Assembly: GCA_028245195.1 (NCBI GenBank)
Contig: JAOKCF010000002.1
Location: 186,001-250,000, forward strand
Direction of reading: 5' to 3'
Origin: Vicingaceae bacterium
Lineage (GTDB): Bacteria; Bacteroidota; Bacteroidia; Flavobacteriales_E; Vicingaceae
Length of the DNA stretch: 64,000 bases
Positions 45,776 through 56,193 of this stretch are shown one piece after another. Every line of letters begins with the position of its first letter. Positions within the stretch are counted from its first letter, which is position 1. A program made the position numbers and the translations under genes. The notes beneath the pieces are model-generated. The model worked only from the letters and a program-made list of their open reading frames with translations, had not been told where the DNA came from and ran no database searches.

Positions 45776-48700
45776 TTATTCTAAGGTATCACATTCGTAC
45801 AATACTTTCTTTTCCTTTTTGATAGGCTGCGTAGGTTTTCCAGCTTTTTTCTCATTTAACATTTTCACAACCAATCGCTCTCTTTCAGTTTGCACCTTTT
45901 TGCGCAACTCTGCATCTCGTTCAGCATCGTAGTAGGCGATCCCATCAATGTAAGTGGTAACCACTTTGGCATAAATAGAAAGCGGATTGTCCGTCCAAAG
46001 AACTAAATCTGCATCTTTTCCTTCTTTAATACTTCCAATGCGATCACCTAAGTGTAGCATTTTTGCCGGATTCAACGTCACAAATTTCCAAGCTTCCACT
46101 TCCGAAACTCCTCCGTATTTCACCGCCTTTGCTGCTTCTTGATTCAACCTTCTTCCCATTTCTGCATCATCTGAGTTGAATCCAGTTAAAACACCTTGTT
46201 GGTGCATCATAGCGCCATTGTATGGTATGGCATCGTTCACCTCAAACTTGTAGGCCCACCAATCTGAGAAAGTAGACCCAGCCGCTCCATGCGCTTTCAA
46301 CTTATCGGCTACTTTATATCCTTCTAGAATATGGGTAAACGTGTTTATTCTAAAATCCATAGAATCTGCTAAGTGCATTAGCATATTAATTTCTGATTGA
46401 ATGTAGGAGTGACAGGTCACGAAACGTTGGGTATCCAATATTTGCGACAAAACATCCAATTCTAAATCAAAACGAGGAGCAAAACTTTTGGCTTTTTCCC
46501 GTTTTCCCTTGGCATTGTGCAATGTCCAATCTGCTTGATATTCCCTAGCTCTCACAAAAGCATCATAATATACTTGTTCCACTCCCATTCTCGATTGCGG
46601 AAAACGTACGGTGTTAAAATCTCCCCAGTTGGATTGTTTTACATTTTCTCCCAAAGCAAACTTGATAAATCCGTCGGCTCCTTCTACCTTCATTTTCTCA
46701 GGCGATTGTCCCCAACGTAGTTTAATCAACGCAGATTGTCCACCGATAGGATTTGCTGAACCATGCAACAATTGAGAAGTAGTAACTCCTCCTGAAAGTT
46801 GACGGTAAATGTTTATATCATCTGAATTTACCACGTCTGAAATACTAACTTCAGCAGTTACTGCTTGCCCAAATTCGTTCACCCCTTGTTGAATCGCAAT
46901 GTGAGAATGTTCGTCGATAATTCCTGAGGTAAGATGCAAGCTTGTGGCATCAATTTCTCTGAAATTATTTCCCATTTTAGGAAACATCACTTCCATATTG
47001 ATCTTGTATCCTACCATTTTAATTTTGCCATCTACCACAAAAACATCGTGATTTCGTAAAATACCTTCAGCCTCATTAGTCCATACGGTGGCATTTCTAA
47101 ACAGCAAGTTTTCGTATTGAATTGGCAAACTGTCTTCCCATCCAAACGCCATGTTCGGATAAAACACCTTGCCTTTCACATCATCTTTTTTAGTACTTGT
47201 AGAGTCGGATTTTAAAGAGTCCTTCTCATCTGATGCTGACGTCTTTTTAATAGCTGCCCAATCTTTCCAGACTCCATCTATCAAAATTTTACCACTCCAA
47301 ATTCTACTTTTTGAATCACTCACACTTCCACTTAGGCGAAAGAGTTTTTCATCCATGGTAAAACTTAAATTGATTCGGTTATTTTCCAAAACAACTTTGG
47401 CCTCTACCTTTTCTTTGTCATTTTTCTTGGCAATTTTACCTTTCATGGCACTCCCTTTACCGATTAAGGTTAAATCAAATTGAGTCTCTTTATTAATGTT
47501 CAAACTGTAGTTTCCGGCATAGGCGAAAAAACTCATGGGCTCATAAGCATGCTGAATTCCATTTACCCAAGTAGCATGAAGTTTCGTTTTTTCTTGGAAT
47601 ACGGTATCCGAGTAAATAACGAAGTTGGCCAGCTTTCCTTTTTCTAAGGTTCCAATCATCTCGGAAGCGCCAATTAATTTGGCAGGAGTTTCCGTTAAAC
47701 CTTTAATGGCAGCAGTTCTAGTCAATCCTTGGTCAATCGCAGTTCGTAAGTTTGTATAGAACTCCTTTTCTGTTTTCAACCCATCAGAGGTAATGGCAAA
47801 CTCAATTTCGGCATTACTCAGATAACGCAGGTTTTGAGGTGCTAATTCCCAAGCTTTCATGAATGCAAGCGGTAATTGTAAAGTTGTAAAAGGGTCGCTT
47901 ACGTCGTATGGTTTTGGAAATGTAATAGGAACAATTAAAGCAGCGTTTGTTGTTTTAATGTCTTGAATTCTTTCATATTCCGTTCCATCACCTTTCAGTA
48001 TAAATTGAAATCCGAATTCATCTCCTATTTTATCTGCTCTAAGCTGAGATAACGTACCGTAAGTTTCAAAAATTTTAGGCAATTTTTGAGTTTCCCCTAT
48101 CGCCTCTAAGCTCCGGTTATACTGCGTAACTTGCTTGTTTTCCGCGTACCATTTTTCATCAAAATGCACTTGCCGAATGAGCGCAATCACACCCATTAAT
48201 GAAGAGGGGTAGGTTTGCTTTGAACTGCCTTTATTAAACGAATAATGCGCTGCACTTTCCGCTTGAAGTAATTTAAAATCATCGCCTTCATTTAAAGCCA
48301 CCAATGAAGAAGTTCCTCTTAAAATACCATCATGCTGATGAGTTAAAACCGTTCCAAATCCCATTTTTCGAAACTTTTCCGCATCATTCTTTTTAGGGCT
48401 AACTATATCGGCTGCTTTCATTTCAGGCTTTACTGCTTCATTCCAGTAAAAAATAGATTCTTTCTTAGACTCTAATTGTGGCTGCTGAGACCTGCTACGA
48501 TTAGCAACCTTCAACGGCACTATTCCATACTGCGTGTGCAAATCAATAAAAGCGGGGTAAATAAATTTTCCTTTTGCATCAATTTCAATCGTATTTTCTG
48601 GCAACTTCAAAGCAGTTCCTACTGCTGCAATTTTATCTCTACGTATCAGCAAGGTGGCATTTTGAAGTACCTGCCCATTTTTTACATAAATGGTTGCGTT

Positions 48701-48814
48701 TGAGATGGCAGTATAGTGATTTTTAGAGTCCTTGATTCCATTTACCGGTTTCCAGCTTTGTGAAAAAGCTCCAAGTGAACAGAGCAATGCGAGAAAGAAA
48801 AGTATTTTTGGCAT
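45776..48814 (-). CDS. Secreted double-domain amidohydrolase
   Basis: A 1012-residue exported protein with signal peptide ILFFLALLCSLGAFSQ. It has two amidohydrolase-type modules: residues about 30-420, where the HxH site has become DLHTQ (His93, Gln95), and about 560-990, where the intact site is DEHSH (His636, His638), with a catalytic-type NSDDAEM and ending AKMLHLGDRIGSIKEG. A linker at about 430-550 forms a beta-rich insert. Such proteins act on cyclic amides or peptides in the periplasm; the substrate is unknown. Start at 48814 is preferred over the in-frame Met 12 codons upstream because of signal peptide and promoter. Confidence 0.85.
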   Translation of the reverse strand: MPKILFFLALLCSLGAFSQSWKPVNGIKDSKNHYTAISNATIYVKNGQVLQNATLLIRRDKIAAVGTALKLPENTIEIDAKGKFIYPAFIDLHTQYGIVPLKVANRSRSQQPQLESKKESIFYWNEAVKPEMKAADIVSPKKNDAEKFRKMGFGTVLTHQHDGILRGTSSLVALNEGDDFKLLQAESAAHYSFNKGSSKQTYPSSLMGVIALIRQVHFDEKWYAENKQVTQYNRSLEAIGETQKLPKIFETYGTLSQLRADKIGDEFGFQFILKGDGTEYERIQDIKTTNAALIVPITFPKPYDVSDPFTTLQLPLAFMKAWELAPQNLRYLSNAEIEFAITSDGLKTEKEFYTNLRTAIDQGLTRTAAIKGLTETPAKLIGASEMIGTLEKGKLANFVIYSDTVFQEKTKLHATWVNGIQHAYEPMSFFAYAGNYSLNINKETQFDLTLIGKGSAMKGKIAKKNDKEKVEAKVVLENNRINLSFTMDEKLFRLSGSVSDSKSRIWSGKILIDGVWKDWAAIKKTSASDEKDSLKSDSTSTKKDDVKGKVFYPNMAFGWEDSLPIQYENLLFRNATVWTNEAEGILRNHDVFVVDGKIKMVGYKINMEVMFPKMGNNFREIDATSLHLTSGIIDEHSHIAIQQGVNEFGQAVTAEVSISDVVNSDDINIYRQLSGGVTTSQLLHGSANPIGGQSALIKLRWGQSPEKMKVEGADGFIKFALGENVKQSNWGDFNTVRFPQSRMGVEQVYYDAFVRAREYQADWTLHNAKGKREKAKSFAPRFDLELDVLSQILDTQRFVTCHSYIQSEINMLMHLADSMDFRINTFTHILEGYKVADKLKAHGAAGSTFSDWWAYKFEVNDAIPYNGAMMHQQGVLTGFNSDDAEMGRRLNQEAAKAVKYGGVSEVEAWKFVTLNPAKMLHLGDRIGSIKEGKDADLVLWTDNPLSIYAKVVTTYIDGIAYYDAERDAELRKKVQTERERLVVKMLNEKKAGKPTQPIKKEKKVLYECDTLE

Positions 48815-48832
48815 ATATTTTTGGCGAAAACC

Positions 48833-48840
48833 CAAAAATA
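48833..48840 (-). promoter_or_regulatory. -7 box of the amidohydrolase operon
   Basis: TATTTTTG on the minus strand, 18 nt before the ATG at 48814; it would also lie inside the longer open frame, so it supports the shorter start. Confidence 0.45.
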
Positions 48841-48898
48841 AAGAAAACAAGCTGCCCTAATAAAGGTTTGGTTTGATACATTTACAAAAATTATACCC

Positions 48899-49357
48899 AT
48901 GGAAACAGGATTATCTCATCTGCACAACTTACTTCGATACGCTATTGTTATATTCTTAATAATCAATGTTGTAAAGTCATTTTTAGGTTGGTTTGGAAAT
49001 AAAGAATATACTGCTGGTGACAATAAGTTGAGTTTATTCCTTTTTATCTCTGCTCATTTACAGCTAGTTGTTGGATTTGTGCTGTATAGTGTGAGTGGAG
49101 TTGTTAAAGTTGCAATGTCAGATATGGGTGAATCTATGAAAGACACCGTGCTTCGTTTTTGGGCAGTGGAGCACATGCTTTCAATGGTTGTAGGAATCAT
49201 AATTATTACCCTAGGTAGAATTATGGCAAAGAAAGCTAAATCAGACAGCGCAAAATTCAGAAGACAAGCTATATACTTCACTCTTGCAATGGTAATTATT
49301 TTCGCAGCAATTCCATGGCCATGGGCTGCAGAAGGTATTGCAAGAGCTTGGTTTTAG
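48899..49357 (+). CDS. Four-helix membrane protein, cytochrome b-like
   Basis: A 152-residue membrane protein with four hydrophobic segments (AIVIFLIINVVKSFLGWF, LSLFLFISAHLQLVVGFVLY, AVEHMLSMVVGIIIITLG, IYFTLAMVIIFAAIPWPW). His residues in the first three segments (LHNLLRY, SAHLQL, VEHMLS) could ligate heme, and relatives are often called cytochrome B, but there is no proof of heme binding. It is divergent from the amidohydrolase operon and 20 bp before hflX. Confidence 0.7.
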   Translation: METGLSHLHNLLRYAIVIFLIINVVKSFLGWFGNKEYTAGDNKLSLFLFISAHLQLVVGFVLYSVSGVVKVAMSDMGESMKDTVLRFWAVEHMLSMVVGIIIITLGRIMAKKAKSDSAKFRRQAIYFTLAMVIIFAAIPWPWAAEGIARAWF

Positions 49358-49377
49358 ATTTATAGGAAAAATTTTAT

Positions 49378-50565
49378 ATGCATCAAACTTTAGATCAGGA
49401 AATTGAAAAGGCCGTTCTTGTTGGGGTAATCACTCAGGAACAAAGGGAAGATCAAGTTGAAGAGTACTTAGATGAATTGGCATTTTTAGCAGAAACCGCC
49501 GGAGCAGAGACAGTAAAACGATTTACTCAGAAGCTTGGCAAGCCTCATCCAAAAACGTTTGTTGGAACAGGGAAGTTGCAAGAAATTGTGAACTATGTCA
49601 ATCAAGAAAAAATTGGGATGGTCATTTTCGATGATGAACTAACCCCTTCCCAAACAAGAAATATTGAGAACGCCTTTAACGAAACAAAGGTGCTAGATCG
49701 AAGTAAATTAATCCTAGATATTTTCGCAAAAAGGGCTCGAACTGCTGCTGCAAAAACGCAAGTTGAATTGGCTCAATATGAATATCTATTACCTCGATTA
49801 ACTCGCATGTGGACGCACCTTTCTCGACAAAAAGGTGGAATTGGAATGAGAGGACCCGGGGAAACGGAAATTGAAACGGATAGAAGAATTATTCGCGATA
49901 AAATTGCCTTGCTGAAAACCAAATTAGTTAAGATTGACAGGCAAAAAGCAACGCAACGAAGTGGCAGAGAGCAAATGATCCGAGCAGCATTAGTAGGCTA
50001 TACCAACGTTGGCAAGTCAACTTTGATGAACCTACTTTCTAAGTCTGATGTGTTTGCAGAAAATAAACTTTTTGCCACCTTGGATACAACGGTTCGAAAA
50101 ATTGTTGTAGGGAACTTACCTTTCCTATTAACCGATACTGTTGGATTCATTCGTAAACTTCCTCACCACTTGGTAGATTCTTTTAAATCTACTTTGGACG
50201 AAGTTAGAGAGGCAGATGTGTTGTTGCACGTGGTAGATATTTCACATGCTCAGTTTGAAGACCAAATTGAAACAGTAAACCAAACATTACAAGATTTAGG
50301 AGCAAAAGACAAGCCGACCATAATGATTTTTAATAAGGTTGACGCATTTACATATACAAAAAAAGATGAAGACGACTTGACTCCGGAAACGAAGGAGAAT
50401 ATGAGTTTAGAAGATCTGAAACGAACTTTTATGGCGAAGGAGAATTACCCAGCTATCTTTATTTCCGCTCAAGAAAGAATCAATTATGAAGAACTACGAG
50501 AGATGTTGTACGAGCAAATTCATGCACTTCACCTGAAGATTTATCCTCATAAGTTTTTGTATTAA
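49378..50565 (+). CDS. hflX: Ribosome-associated GTPase HflX
   Basis: A 395-residue GTPase that splits stalled or hibernating ribosomes. The N-terminal HflX domain carries GKPHPKTFVGTGKLQEI and VIFDDELTPSQTRNIE, then a coiled region with GGIGMRGPGETEIETDRR. The G domain has the P-loop VGYTNVGKSTLM, G3 DTVGFIRKLPH and G4 NKVD. The final 40 residues are the short C-terminal domain. It ends at the first base before the convergent OMP gene (stop codons abut), with no room for a separate terminator. Confidence 0.96.
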   Translation: MHQTLDQEIEKAVLVGVITQEQREDQVEEYLDELAFLAETAGAETVKRFTQKLGKPHPKTFVGTGKLQEIVNYVNQEKIGMVIFDDELTPSQTRNIENAFNETKVLDRSKLILDIFAKRARTAAAKTQVELAQYEYLLPRLTRMWTHLSRQKGGIGMRGPGETEIETDRRIIRDKIALLKTKLVKIDRQKATQRSGREQMIRAALVGYTNVGKSTLMNLLSKSDVFAENKLFATLDTTVRKIVVGNLPFLLTDTVGFIRKLPHHLVDSFKSTLDEVREADVLLHVVDISHAQFEDQIETVNQTLQDLGAKDKPTIMIFNKVDAFTYTKKDEDDLTPETKENMSLEDLKRTFMAKENYPAIFISAQERINYEELREMLYEQIHALHLKIYPHKFLY

Positions 50566-53500
50566 CTAGAAAAATGCCCTCACCGTCATTCCGCCGGTAT
50601 GAATGATATTTAGTTCTCCAGATTTTCTACCCCCGTAATTTAAATTCAGCTGTAGATTATTTGCCAAATTCCGCTGCCACCTCACATCCCACGTAACATT
50701 ATTTCCCTTGGTTAAACCGTCTAACATTTCAAATGCAAGGGAGTTGTTTTCAGCAGCGTTGAACTTTATATTAATGTAACTTGCGCTAACCGAATACGTT
50801 CCTTTCCCTGCTTGATTAAATTGGAGTTCAGTTGAAAAGCTTGAATTGACAGATTCTTCCAAATTGCCTGCATTCAGTTCTGTTTCAAAATCATTCTTTT
50901 TCTCGGCATAAATTCCAGAAACACTAATTCTAAATTTAACGGTAGGCTGAAAAATTAGCTTTGGCTCTACTTGCCTTGTGTTTATGTTGTAATTCCGATT
51001 GGCAAAGTTCTCAGCTCGGTTAAGTCGTTTTGACTCTGTTAATTTTAATTCTAAAGAATAGCTACTGTTTACATTATACCTCAGTCGAAGTTCATTTTCA
51101 AAGAGCGAGTGACTTTGAAAACCATTCGTTAACAGGCTCTTATTTCGATTATTCAAGTAGAAGAGTTCAGCGCCAAACTTTGGATTGATTCGATTAAAAT
51201 AGAAGGTATTCGCAAAAGAAGAGTTAACGGATACAAGATTAGAATCTTCAGTGTCAATACCAAAAGGATTGTACACAGCCTCTTGTGTTCCAGTTTTTCG
51301 CTCCGCACGATATGCCGCTTTATTTGAAAATTTACCCACTATTTTACGCCAGCCTTTACTTCCGTCCAAAATGGCGTTTGGTTTTAGAAACAACACCTGG
51401 TTAAATTGATTAGAGTAAATCGCTACCCTTTCATTACTTGGCGTAAATACTCGAATGTAGTTGGATTCGAACTGATTGTTTAGACCAGCTACCTCAAATT
51501 CATTAAACTCCTTTACTCCATTTCCATTGTAATCGTTCCACAAATGCGTTCCTTGACCATCGCTAACCTGTAAAAAAGAGAATTCCCGTTTAAACTCTAA
51601 TCCACTGCCGATCTGATAAAAAGTAGTAGAATTTATAAATCCCCTTAGTGCTTTTAAGTCATATTGCAATCTTCCTAAGAGTGTATTTTCTTTCTGGCGA
51701 TTGCTCAATTCATCGTTTTCGATTAAAAATTTCCGGTAGGTAACCCGACCACTTAATTGACTTTTTAGATTCTCAGTAAGAGCAAAATCAAATTCAAAGT
51801 TTTCACTTTTTTGTGCTCGCTTTAATTGGTTTACATCGGGCAGTAAATCGTAGGTCTCTCCGTAACTAATTTTGGCAGTTTTACCTGCAGAACTATCTCC
51901 AATTATAGCAAAAGCTCTCCAAATTCGTCGGTCTAAGCTTGCTGCTTGTAAGGTGTCACTTTCTCCTTGATAAAACTCCAACTGCTCTTGCTCAAAGTAT
52001 CCACCTACTGAAATTTTCCCTACCTTCTGGATAGCAGTTATGTAGTGTCGAGTGAAGCTAGAGTTATCTCTTGCTTTGGTGCTTAACAAACTTCCGTTAG
52101 ATTGAAGTCGAAATCCCTTCTTCTGATAATTGGCAGAATACCCGTTCTTAATCCCATCGTAGTTATCGCCTTTTAAAAATGAACCCAACTCATAGTTCAA
52201 AAAATTACGCCCTCTTTGAATCCCTGTTTTTGCTCGAACGAGCGATTCATTGCCAGTTAACAGTAATGTTTGAACATTCCAGTCTCGATCAAACTCAACA
52301 TCTCGGTAACGTTCAACAAATTGAAAATTGCGATCTCGCTGTTCTACAAAAACTTCTGAATTCCAAAATGTCGCACGTACTGAATCCTTCTTATTAATTT
52401 TTTGACGGTGTCTAAAGTCCAACGAAAAAGCATACGATCGATCATCCGCCGAGTCTCTTGTGGAAAAAGTATTCAAGTCATTATTAGTAAACGCTCCTTC
52501 AATAGCCAACTGGGTGTTTTTTGAAAACGCATAACTTCCTCCAATTGTAACCATTTGTCGTTGCTTTGGAGTAACCAACTGAACAGAAGGGTCATGATCC
52601 CCTTGACGAACCCCTTCAGTATTGAGGGCAACAAACTCATATACCCTGCCATTTGCATCACTGGTAATTTGCACATAGTCACCATTTCCTGTACCTACAA
52701 ATCGAAAACGAGCGGCATAAATGGCACTGTCAATGTTTTTTGAATACACCAAAATCTGCTGTCCTAAGGAGTCCACTATTTTGTACCTTACTTGAGTATC
52801 ATCATACCCTGCCGAGTCAATGCCAGTTGCAATAGCGGCATTAATATCATCTCCAGCATTTAATAATACACGCTTTTGATCGTCTGTTAAATCCTGCTGC
52901 AAGGGTTGGTTTTTATTGTCTTGCTCAGAGTAAATGTTAAAATCAATGGTCAACTTTTCTTTTTTAAACTGATTTTCAAAAAATACGACAGACCGAGAAT
53001 AATTCTGATCGGAATATTGAAATTCAACCACAATTCTTAAATCTTTATTAATAATTTGATTTGGAGTAAACGTTAACTCCGCAGTATTGTAGTCTATCAC
53101 ATAATCTCGGTCCTGACCTCTGGTCATCAACCTTCCATTCACATAAACTCTCTCCGTTCCTGAAAGCACAATTATAAATCGCTCATTTTCTGAACCCTGT
53201 AATTTATATGGTCCTTGATTACCCTCTTCTCCTTCTATTACGTTTCGTGAAAATTTACCACGTGAAATAGCTGCATTAACCGACGTTTTAAAAATTCCAT
53301 TCTCACTTTCCATGAGTTCCTTTTTGGCAATTAGTTCAGTTGAAAAACCCAAACCTTGTACTTTTTTATTGAAATTCATAAAGTAACTGTTCGGCCTACT
53401 AATCCTAAAATCTCCTGCAATCAAACTACTTTTCTCGTCATAAACTCGAATAAATACTCGATCGAATTCCTGTAGTTGCTGCGTATTCCCTTCTGCCTGA

Positions 53501-54048
53501 ATTGGAAGCGTATTGTCACTTATTGCCGCTTGAATAGAAATATCTTCAGTAATTTTTCCCGAAAGCTGCAGGTCAAGGTTTGAATTTACTGAAAGGTCTT
53601 GATTGTTCCCAAAATTCACACCCCTTGAAATACTTCCATTTTTATTCAACCCGCTCACTGAAAACATGTCTCGTTGATTTGGATTTTCTTTAATTGTGAA
53701 GTAGTTGTATTGACCGGGATCTGATTGCTCTATTTGATCTAAGGTTTTGTGGGCATACTTCTTTTCAAAGTAATATGGAAAAACTCTATACCCGATAGTA
53801 ACTTCCTTTCCAACAATACTTTCATCCACTATTAATTTTGCTTCAGCGTAAAGGATTTTGTATTGTGTCGAACTCAAATAACTTCCATCGCTTTGTTTTA
53901 ATAACTCAGAATTTGGAATAACACTAAGTGTATCCAGAACAATGGTATCTCTTTCAATAACCCTCACTTGCTCTCGCCAATTAGAGCCCCCCTGACCGAA
54001 TGCTGCATAGCAAGAAAGAGTTAACAGAAAAAGAAATAGCGCTCTCAA
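50566..54048 (-). CDS. Very large outer-membrane beta-barrel protein, unknown function
   Basis: A 1160-residue exported protein with signal peptide ALFLFLLTLSCYAAFGQ. Residues about 130-210 hold a motif seen in large Bacteroidota outer-membrane proteins of the SprA type (SGLNKNGSISRGVNFGNNQD, NSNLDLQLSGKITEDISI, EGNTQQLQEFDRVFIRVYDE), followed by a region with TAELTFTPNQIINKDLRI and hundreds of residues of amphipathic strands. It ends with a short aromatic strand MTVRAFF. It is about half the length of SprA and is not called SprA; a role in surface assembly or transport is possible but only inferred. It faces hflX. Confidence 0.75.
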   Translation of the reverse strand: MRALFLFLLTLSCYAAFGQGGSNWREQVRVIERDTIVLDTLSVIPNSELLKQSDGSYLSSTQYKILYAEAKLIVDESIVGKEVTIGYRVFPYYFEKKYAHKTLDQIEQSDPGQYNYFTIKENPNQRDMFSVSGLNKNGSISRGVNFGNNQDLSVNSNLDLQLSGKITEDISIQAAISDNTLPIQAEGNTQQLQEFDRVFIRVYDEKSSLIAGDFRISRPNSYFMNFNKKVQGLGFSTELIAKKELMESENGIFKTSVNAAISRGKFSRNVIEGEEGNQGPYKLQGSENERFIIVLSGTERVYVNGRLMTRGQDRDYVIDYNTAELTFTPNQIINKDLRIVVEFQYSDQNYSRSVVFFENQFKKEKLTIDFNIYSEQDNKNQPLQQDLTDDQKRVLLNAGDDINAAIATGIDSAGYDDTQVRYKIVDSLGQQILVYSKNIDSAIYAARFRFVGTGNGDYVQITSDANGRVYEFVALNTEGVRQGDHDPSVQLVTPKQRQMVTIGGSYAFSKNTQLAIEGAFTNNDLNTFSTRDSADDRSYAFSLDFRHRQKINKKDSVRATFWNSEVFVEQRDRNFQFVERYRDVEFDRDWNVQTLLLTGNESLVRAKTGIQRGRNFLNYELGSFLKGDNYDGIKNGYSANYQKKGFRLQSNGSLLSTKARDNSSFTRHYITAIQKVGKISVGGYFEQEQLEFYQGESDTLQAASLDRRIWRAFAIIGDSSAGKTAKISYGETYDLLPDVNQLKRAQKSENFEFDFALTENLKSQLSGRVTYRKFLIENDELSNRQKENTLLGRLQYDLKALRGFINSTTFYQIGSGLEFKREFSFLQVSDGQGTHLWNDYNGNGVKEFNEFEVAGLNNQFESNYIRVFTPSNERVAIYSNQFNQVLFLKPNAILDGSKGWRKIVGKFSNKAAYRAERKTGTQEAVYNPFGIDTEDSNLVSVNSSFANTFYFNRINPKFGAELFYLNNRNKSLLTNGFQSHSLFENELRLRYNVNSSYSLELKLTESKRLNRAENFANRNYNINTRQVEPKLIFQPTVKFRISVSGIYAEKKNDFETELNAGNLEESVNSSFSTELQFNQAGKGTYSVSASYINIKFNAAENNSLAFEMLDGLTKGNNVTWDVRWQRNLANNLQLNLNYGGRKSGELNIIHTGGMTVRAFF

Positions 54049-54219
54049 GAAACTAAAATTAAACTTTGTTGGTTAAAGCTAACGTAAAAAGGAGATGTTT
54101 AGTAGGTTTTGACTCAAACTTTATACTTGAAAATTTTTCGGAATTTAACCCCCTAGTTAATATATCTAAACTGTATTTATAACATATTGTTATATAGAAC
54201 ATTAATAAATAATTTCTAC

Positions 54220-54984
54220 ATGAAAAGAATAATTTCTTACAACGTTAATGGCATTCGAGCAGCACTCAAAAAAGATTTTATGAGTTGGTTAGGCGCCGCA
54301 AAGCCCGATATATTATGTTTACAAGAAATTAAAGCCATGCCCGAGCAATTGGATGCTGACTTTTTAGAGAGTTTAGATTATCATCACTATTGGTTTCCTG
54401 CAGAAAAAAAGGGCTACAGCGGAACAGCCATTTGGACTAAAGAGGAACCAAAACACGTAGAGTATGGCTGCGGAATTGAAAAATACGACGCAGAAGGGAG
54501 AGTTATCCGTGCAGATTTTGAAACCTTTTCTGTAATGTCAGTTTACATGCCTTCTGGGTCAAACGAGTTGAGACAAGGGTTCAAAATGCAGTGGCTCGCT
54601 GACTTCAAAAACTACATCGACGAGTTAAAAAAAGAAATTCCCACCCTAATTATTAGCGGAGATTATAACATTTGTCACTTAGACATTGACATTCACAACC
54701 CCACTAAGCAGCAAAAAACCTCAGGATTTCTGCCAGAAGAACGAGAGTGGGTAAGCCAATTTATAAATTCAGGGTTTGTAGATACTTTTCGGCACTTTAA
54801 CATGGAGCCAGATAATTATAGTTGGTGGAGCTACCGCGCAGGTGCTAGGGGTAAAAATTTAGGCTGGAGAATTGATTATCATATGGCGAGCGAACCACTT
54901 AGAGAGCGACTAACTAGAGCTACTATTCTGCCTGAAGCAAAACATTCTGATCATTGTCCGATTGTTTTAGAAATTGAAGAGTAG
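54220..54984 (+). CDS. xth: Exodeoxyribonuclease III
   Basis: A 254-residue AP endonuclease/3'-5' exonuclease of the EEP fold for base excision repair. Active-site motifs are ISYNVNGIRAAL (Asn), LCLQEIKAMPEQLD (metal Glu), VMSVYMPSGS, LIISGDYNICH (Asp/Asn) and HSDHCPIV (catalytic Asp-His). The frame extends 11 codons upstream to 54187, but MKRIISYNVNG at 54220 is the family's normal start. It stands alone between the divergent OMP and an OmpA-like gene. Confidence 0.96.
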   Translation: MKRIISYNVNGIRAALKKDFMSWLGAAKPDILCLQEIKAMPEQLDADFLESLDYHHYWFPAEKKGYSGTAIWTKEEPKHVEYGCGIEKYDAEGRVIRADFETFSVMSVYMPSGSNELRQGFKMQWLADFKNYIDELKKEIPTLIISGDYNICHLDIDIHNPTKQQKTSGFLPEEREWVSQFINSGFVDTFRHFNMEPDNYSWWSYRAGARGKNLGWRIDYHMASEPLRERLTRATILPEAKHSDHCPIVLEIEE

Positions 54985-55172
54985 GTCCTTAGTTTATTTT
55001 ATATGACGAATTGAGGCGAAATAAACCAACAATAGTATTCCTTTTCGAAACCTCATTGTTGGACTCAATTTCAACGAAACAATAATATCACAACTCTAGT
55101 GTTTAAAAGTAGCAAGATGCCCTGGCTTTTGGGCATTAAATCTGCTTACTATTGCACTAAACTTAAGTCGTT

Positions 55173-56174
55173 ATGAATCGAAAAATTGCCATTGCTGTCC
55201 TTTGCATATCTATGTTCACAGCCTGTGTGCCTGCTAAAAAAGTGGAAGACATTAAACGTAAAAAAGAGATTTGCGAGGAGCAAAGAGCTGCTCTAGAAGA
55301 AGCTAATCGGAAGTTAGACGAAAACTTCACCGAAGTAAACGAAAAGTACAAAGATCTTCTAAAGAATCATAAGTCTTTGATGACAGATACAGTTATTCAG
55401 GGCAGGTCTCTGCGCTTGATGACAAAAAATTACGATCAGTTAAACCAGACGTATGAATTATTGCTGTCAAAAAACAGAGAATTACTTCAAGGACGCGAAT
55501 CTGAGAGTGCTTCTATGTTCAAAACCCTAACACAATCTCAAGAGAGTTTAAGAGAGCGCACGATGGCTTTAGAAGAAGCAAAAATTAACCTAGAAGCAAA
55601 AGAAAGAAATCTCGCACAATTAAAAACTGAGCTAGAAAGACGAGAAGCACGGGTTAGCGAATTAGAGGGCGTTTTAGCGCGGAAAGATTCAGCTGTTTTA
55701 GCGTTAAAATCAAAAGTTCAAGATGCATTGCTAGGTTTTGAAAACAACGGTTTAACCATCGAGCAAAAGAAAGGTAAAGTTTATGTTTCCCTAGATGAAA
55801 GTTTATTGTTTGCATCTGGCAAATACGATATTGAAAAGAAAGGAAAAGAAGTCTTAAACAACTTGGGTGCTGTGCTAGAAAAAAATGCAGACGTGAACGT
55901 TTTAGTGGAAGGACATACTGATAATGTGCCCCTAAACGGCACAGGAGTTTTAAAAGACAACTGGGATTTAAGTGTAAAAAGAGCCACATCAGTTGTTAAA
56001 ATTCTTTTAGAGAAAACCAAGGTAGATGCACAGCGATTAACCGCTGCTGGAAGAGCTGATTATGTTCCTATTGCTACCAACGATACCAAAGAAGGTAGAG
56101 CGAAAAATAGAAGAACAGAAATAATTTTAACTCCTAAATTAGATGAATTATTTAAGTTACTGAAAAGCAATTAA
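55173..56174 (+). CDS. OmpA-family lipoprotein with long coiled coil
   Basis: A 333-residue lipoprotein (signal ending FTAC, Cys18). Residues about 30-190 are a long, heptad-rich coiled coil (QRAALEEANRKLDENF, LAQLKTELERREARVSELEG). The OmpA/MotB peptidoglycan-binding domain occupies about 210-325, with LVEGHTDNVP, WDLSVKRATSVV and GRAKNRRTEIIL. It probably tethers the outer membrane to peptidoglycan. A strong terminator follows. The architecture is common in Bacteroidota. Confidence 0.92.
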   Translation: MNRKIAIAVLCISMFTACVPAKKVEDIKRKKEICEEQRAALEEANRKLDENFTEVNEKYKDLLKNHKSLMTDTVIQGRSLRLMTKNYDQLNQTYELLLSKNRELLQGRESESASMFKTLTQSQESLRERTMALEEAKINLEAKERNLAQLKTELERREARVSELEGVLARKDSAVLALKSKVQDALLGFENNGLTIEQKKGKVYVSLDESLLFASGKYDIEKKGKEVLNNLGAVLEKNADVNVLVEGHTDNVPLNGTGVLKDNWDLSVKRATSVVKILLEKTKVDAQRLTAAGRADYVPIATNDTKEGRAKNRRTEIILTPKLDELFKLLKSN

Positions 56175-56193
56175 AAACACCAAACCATAAAAT

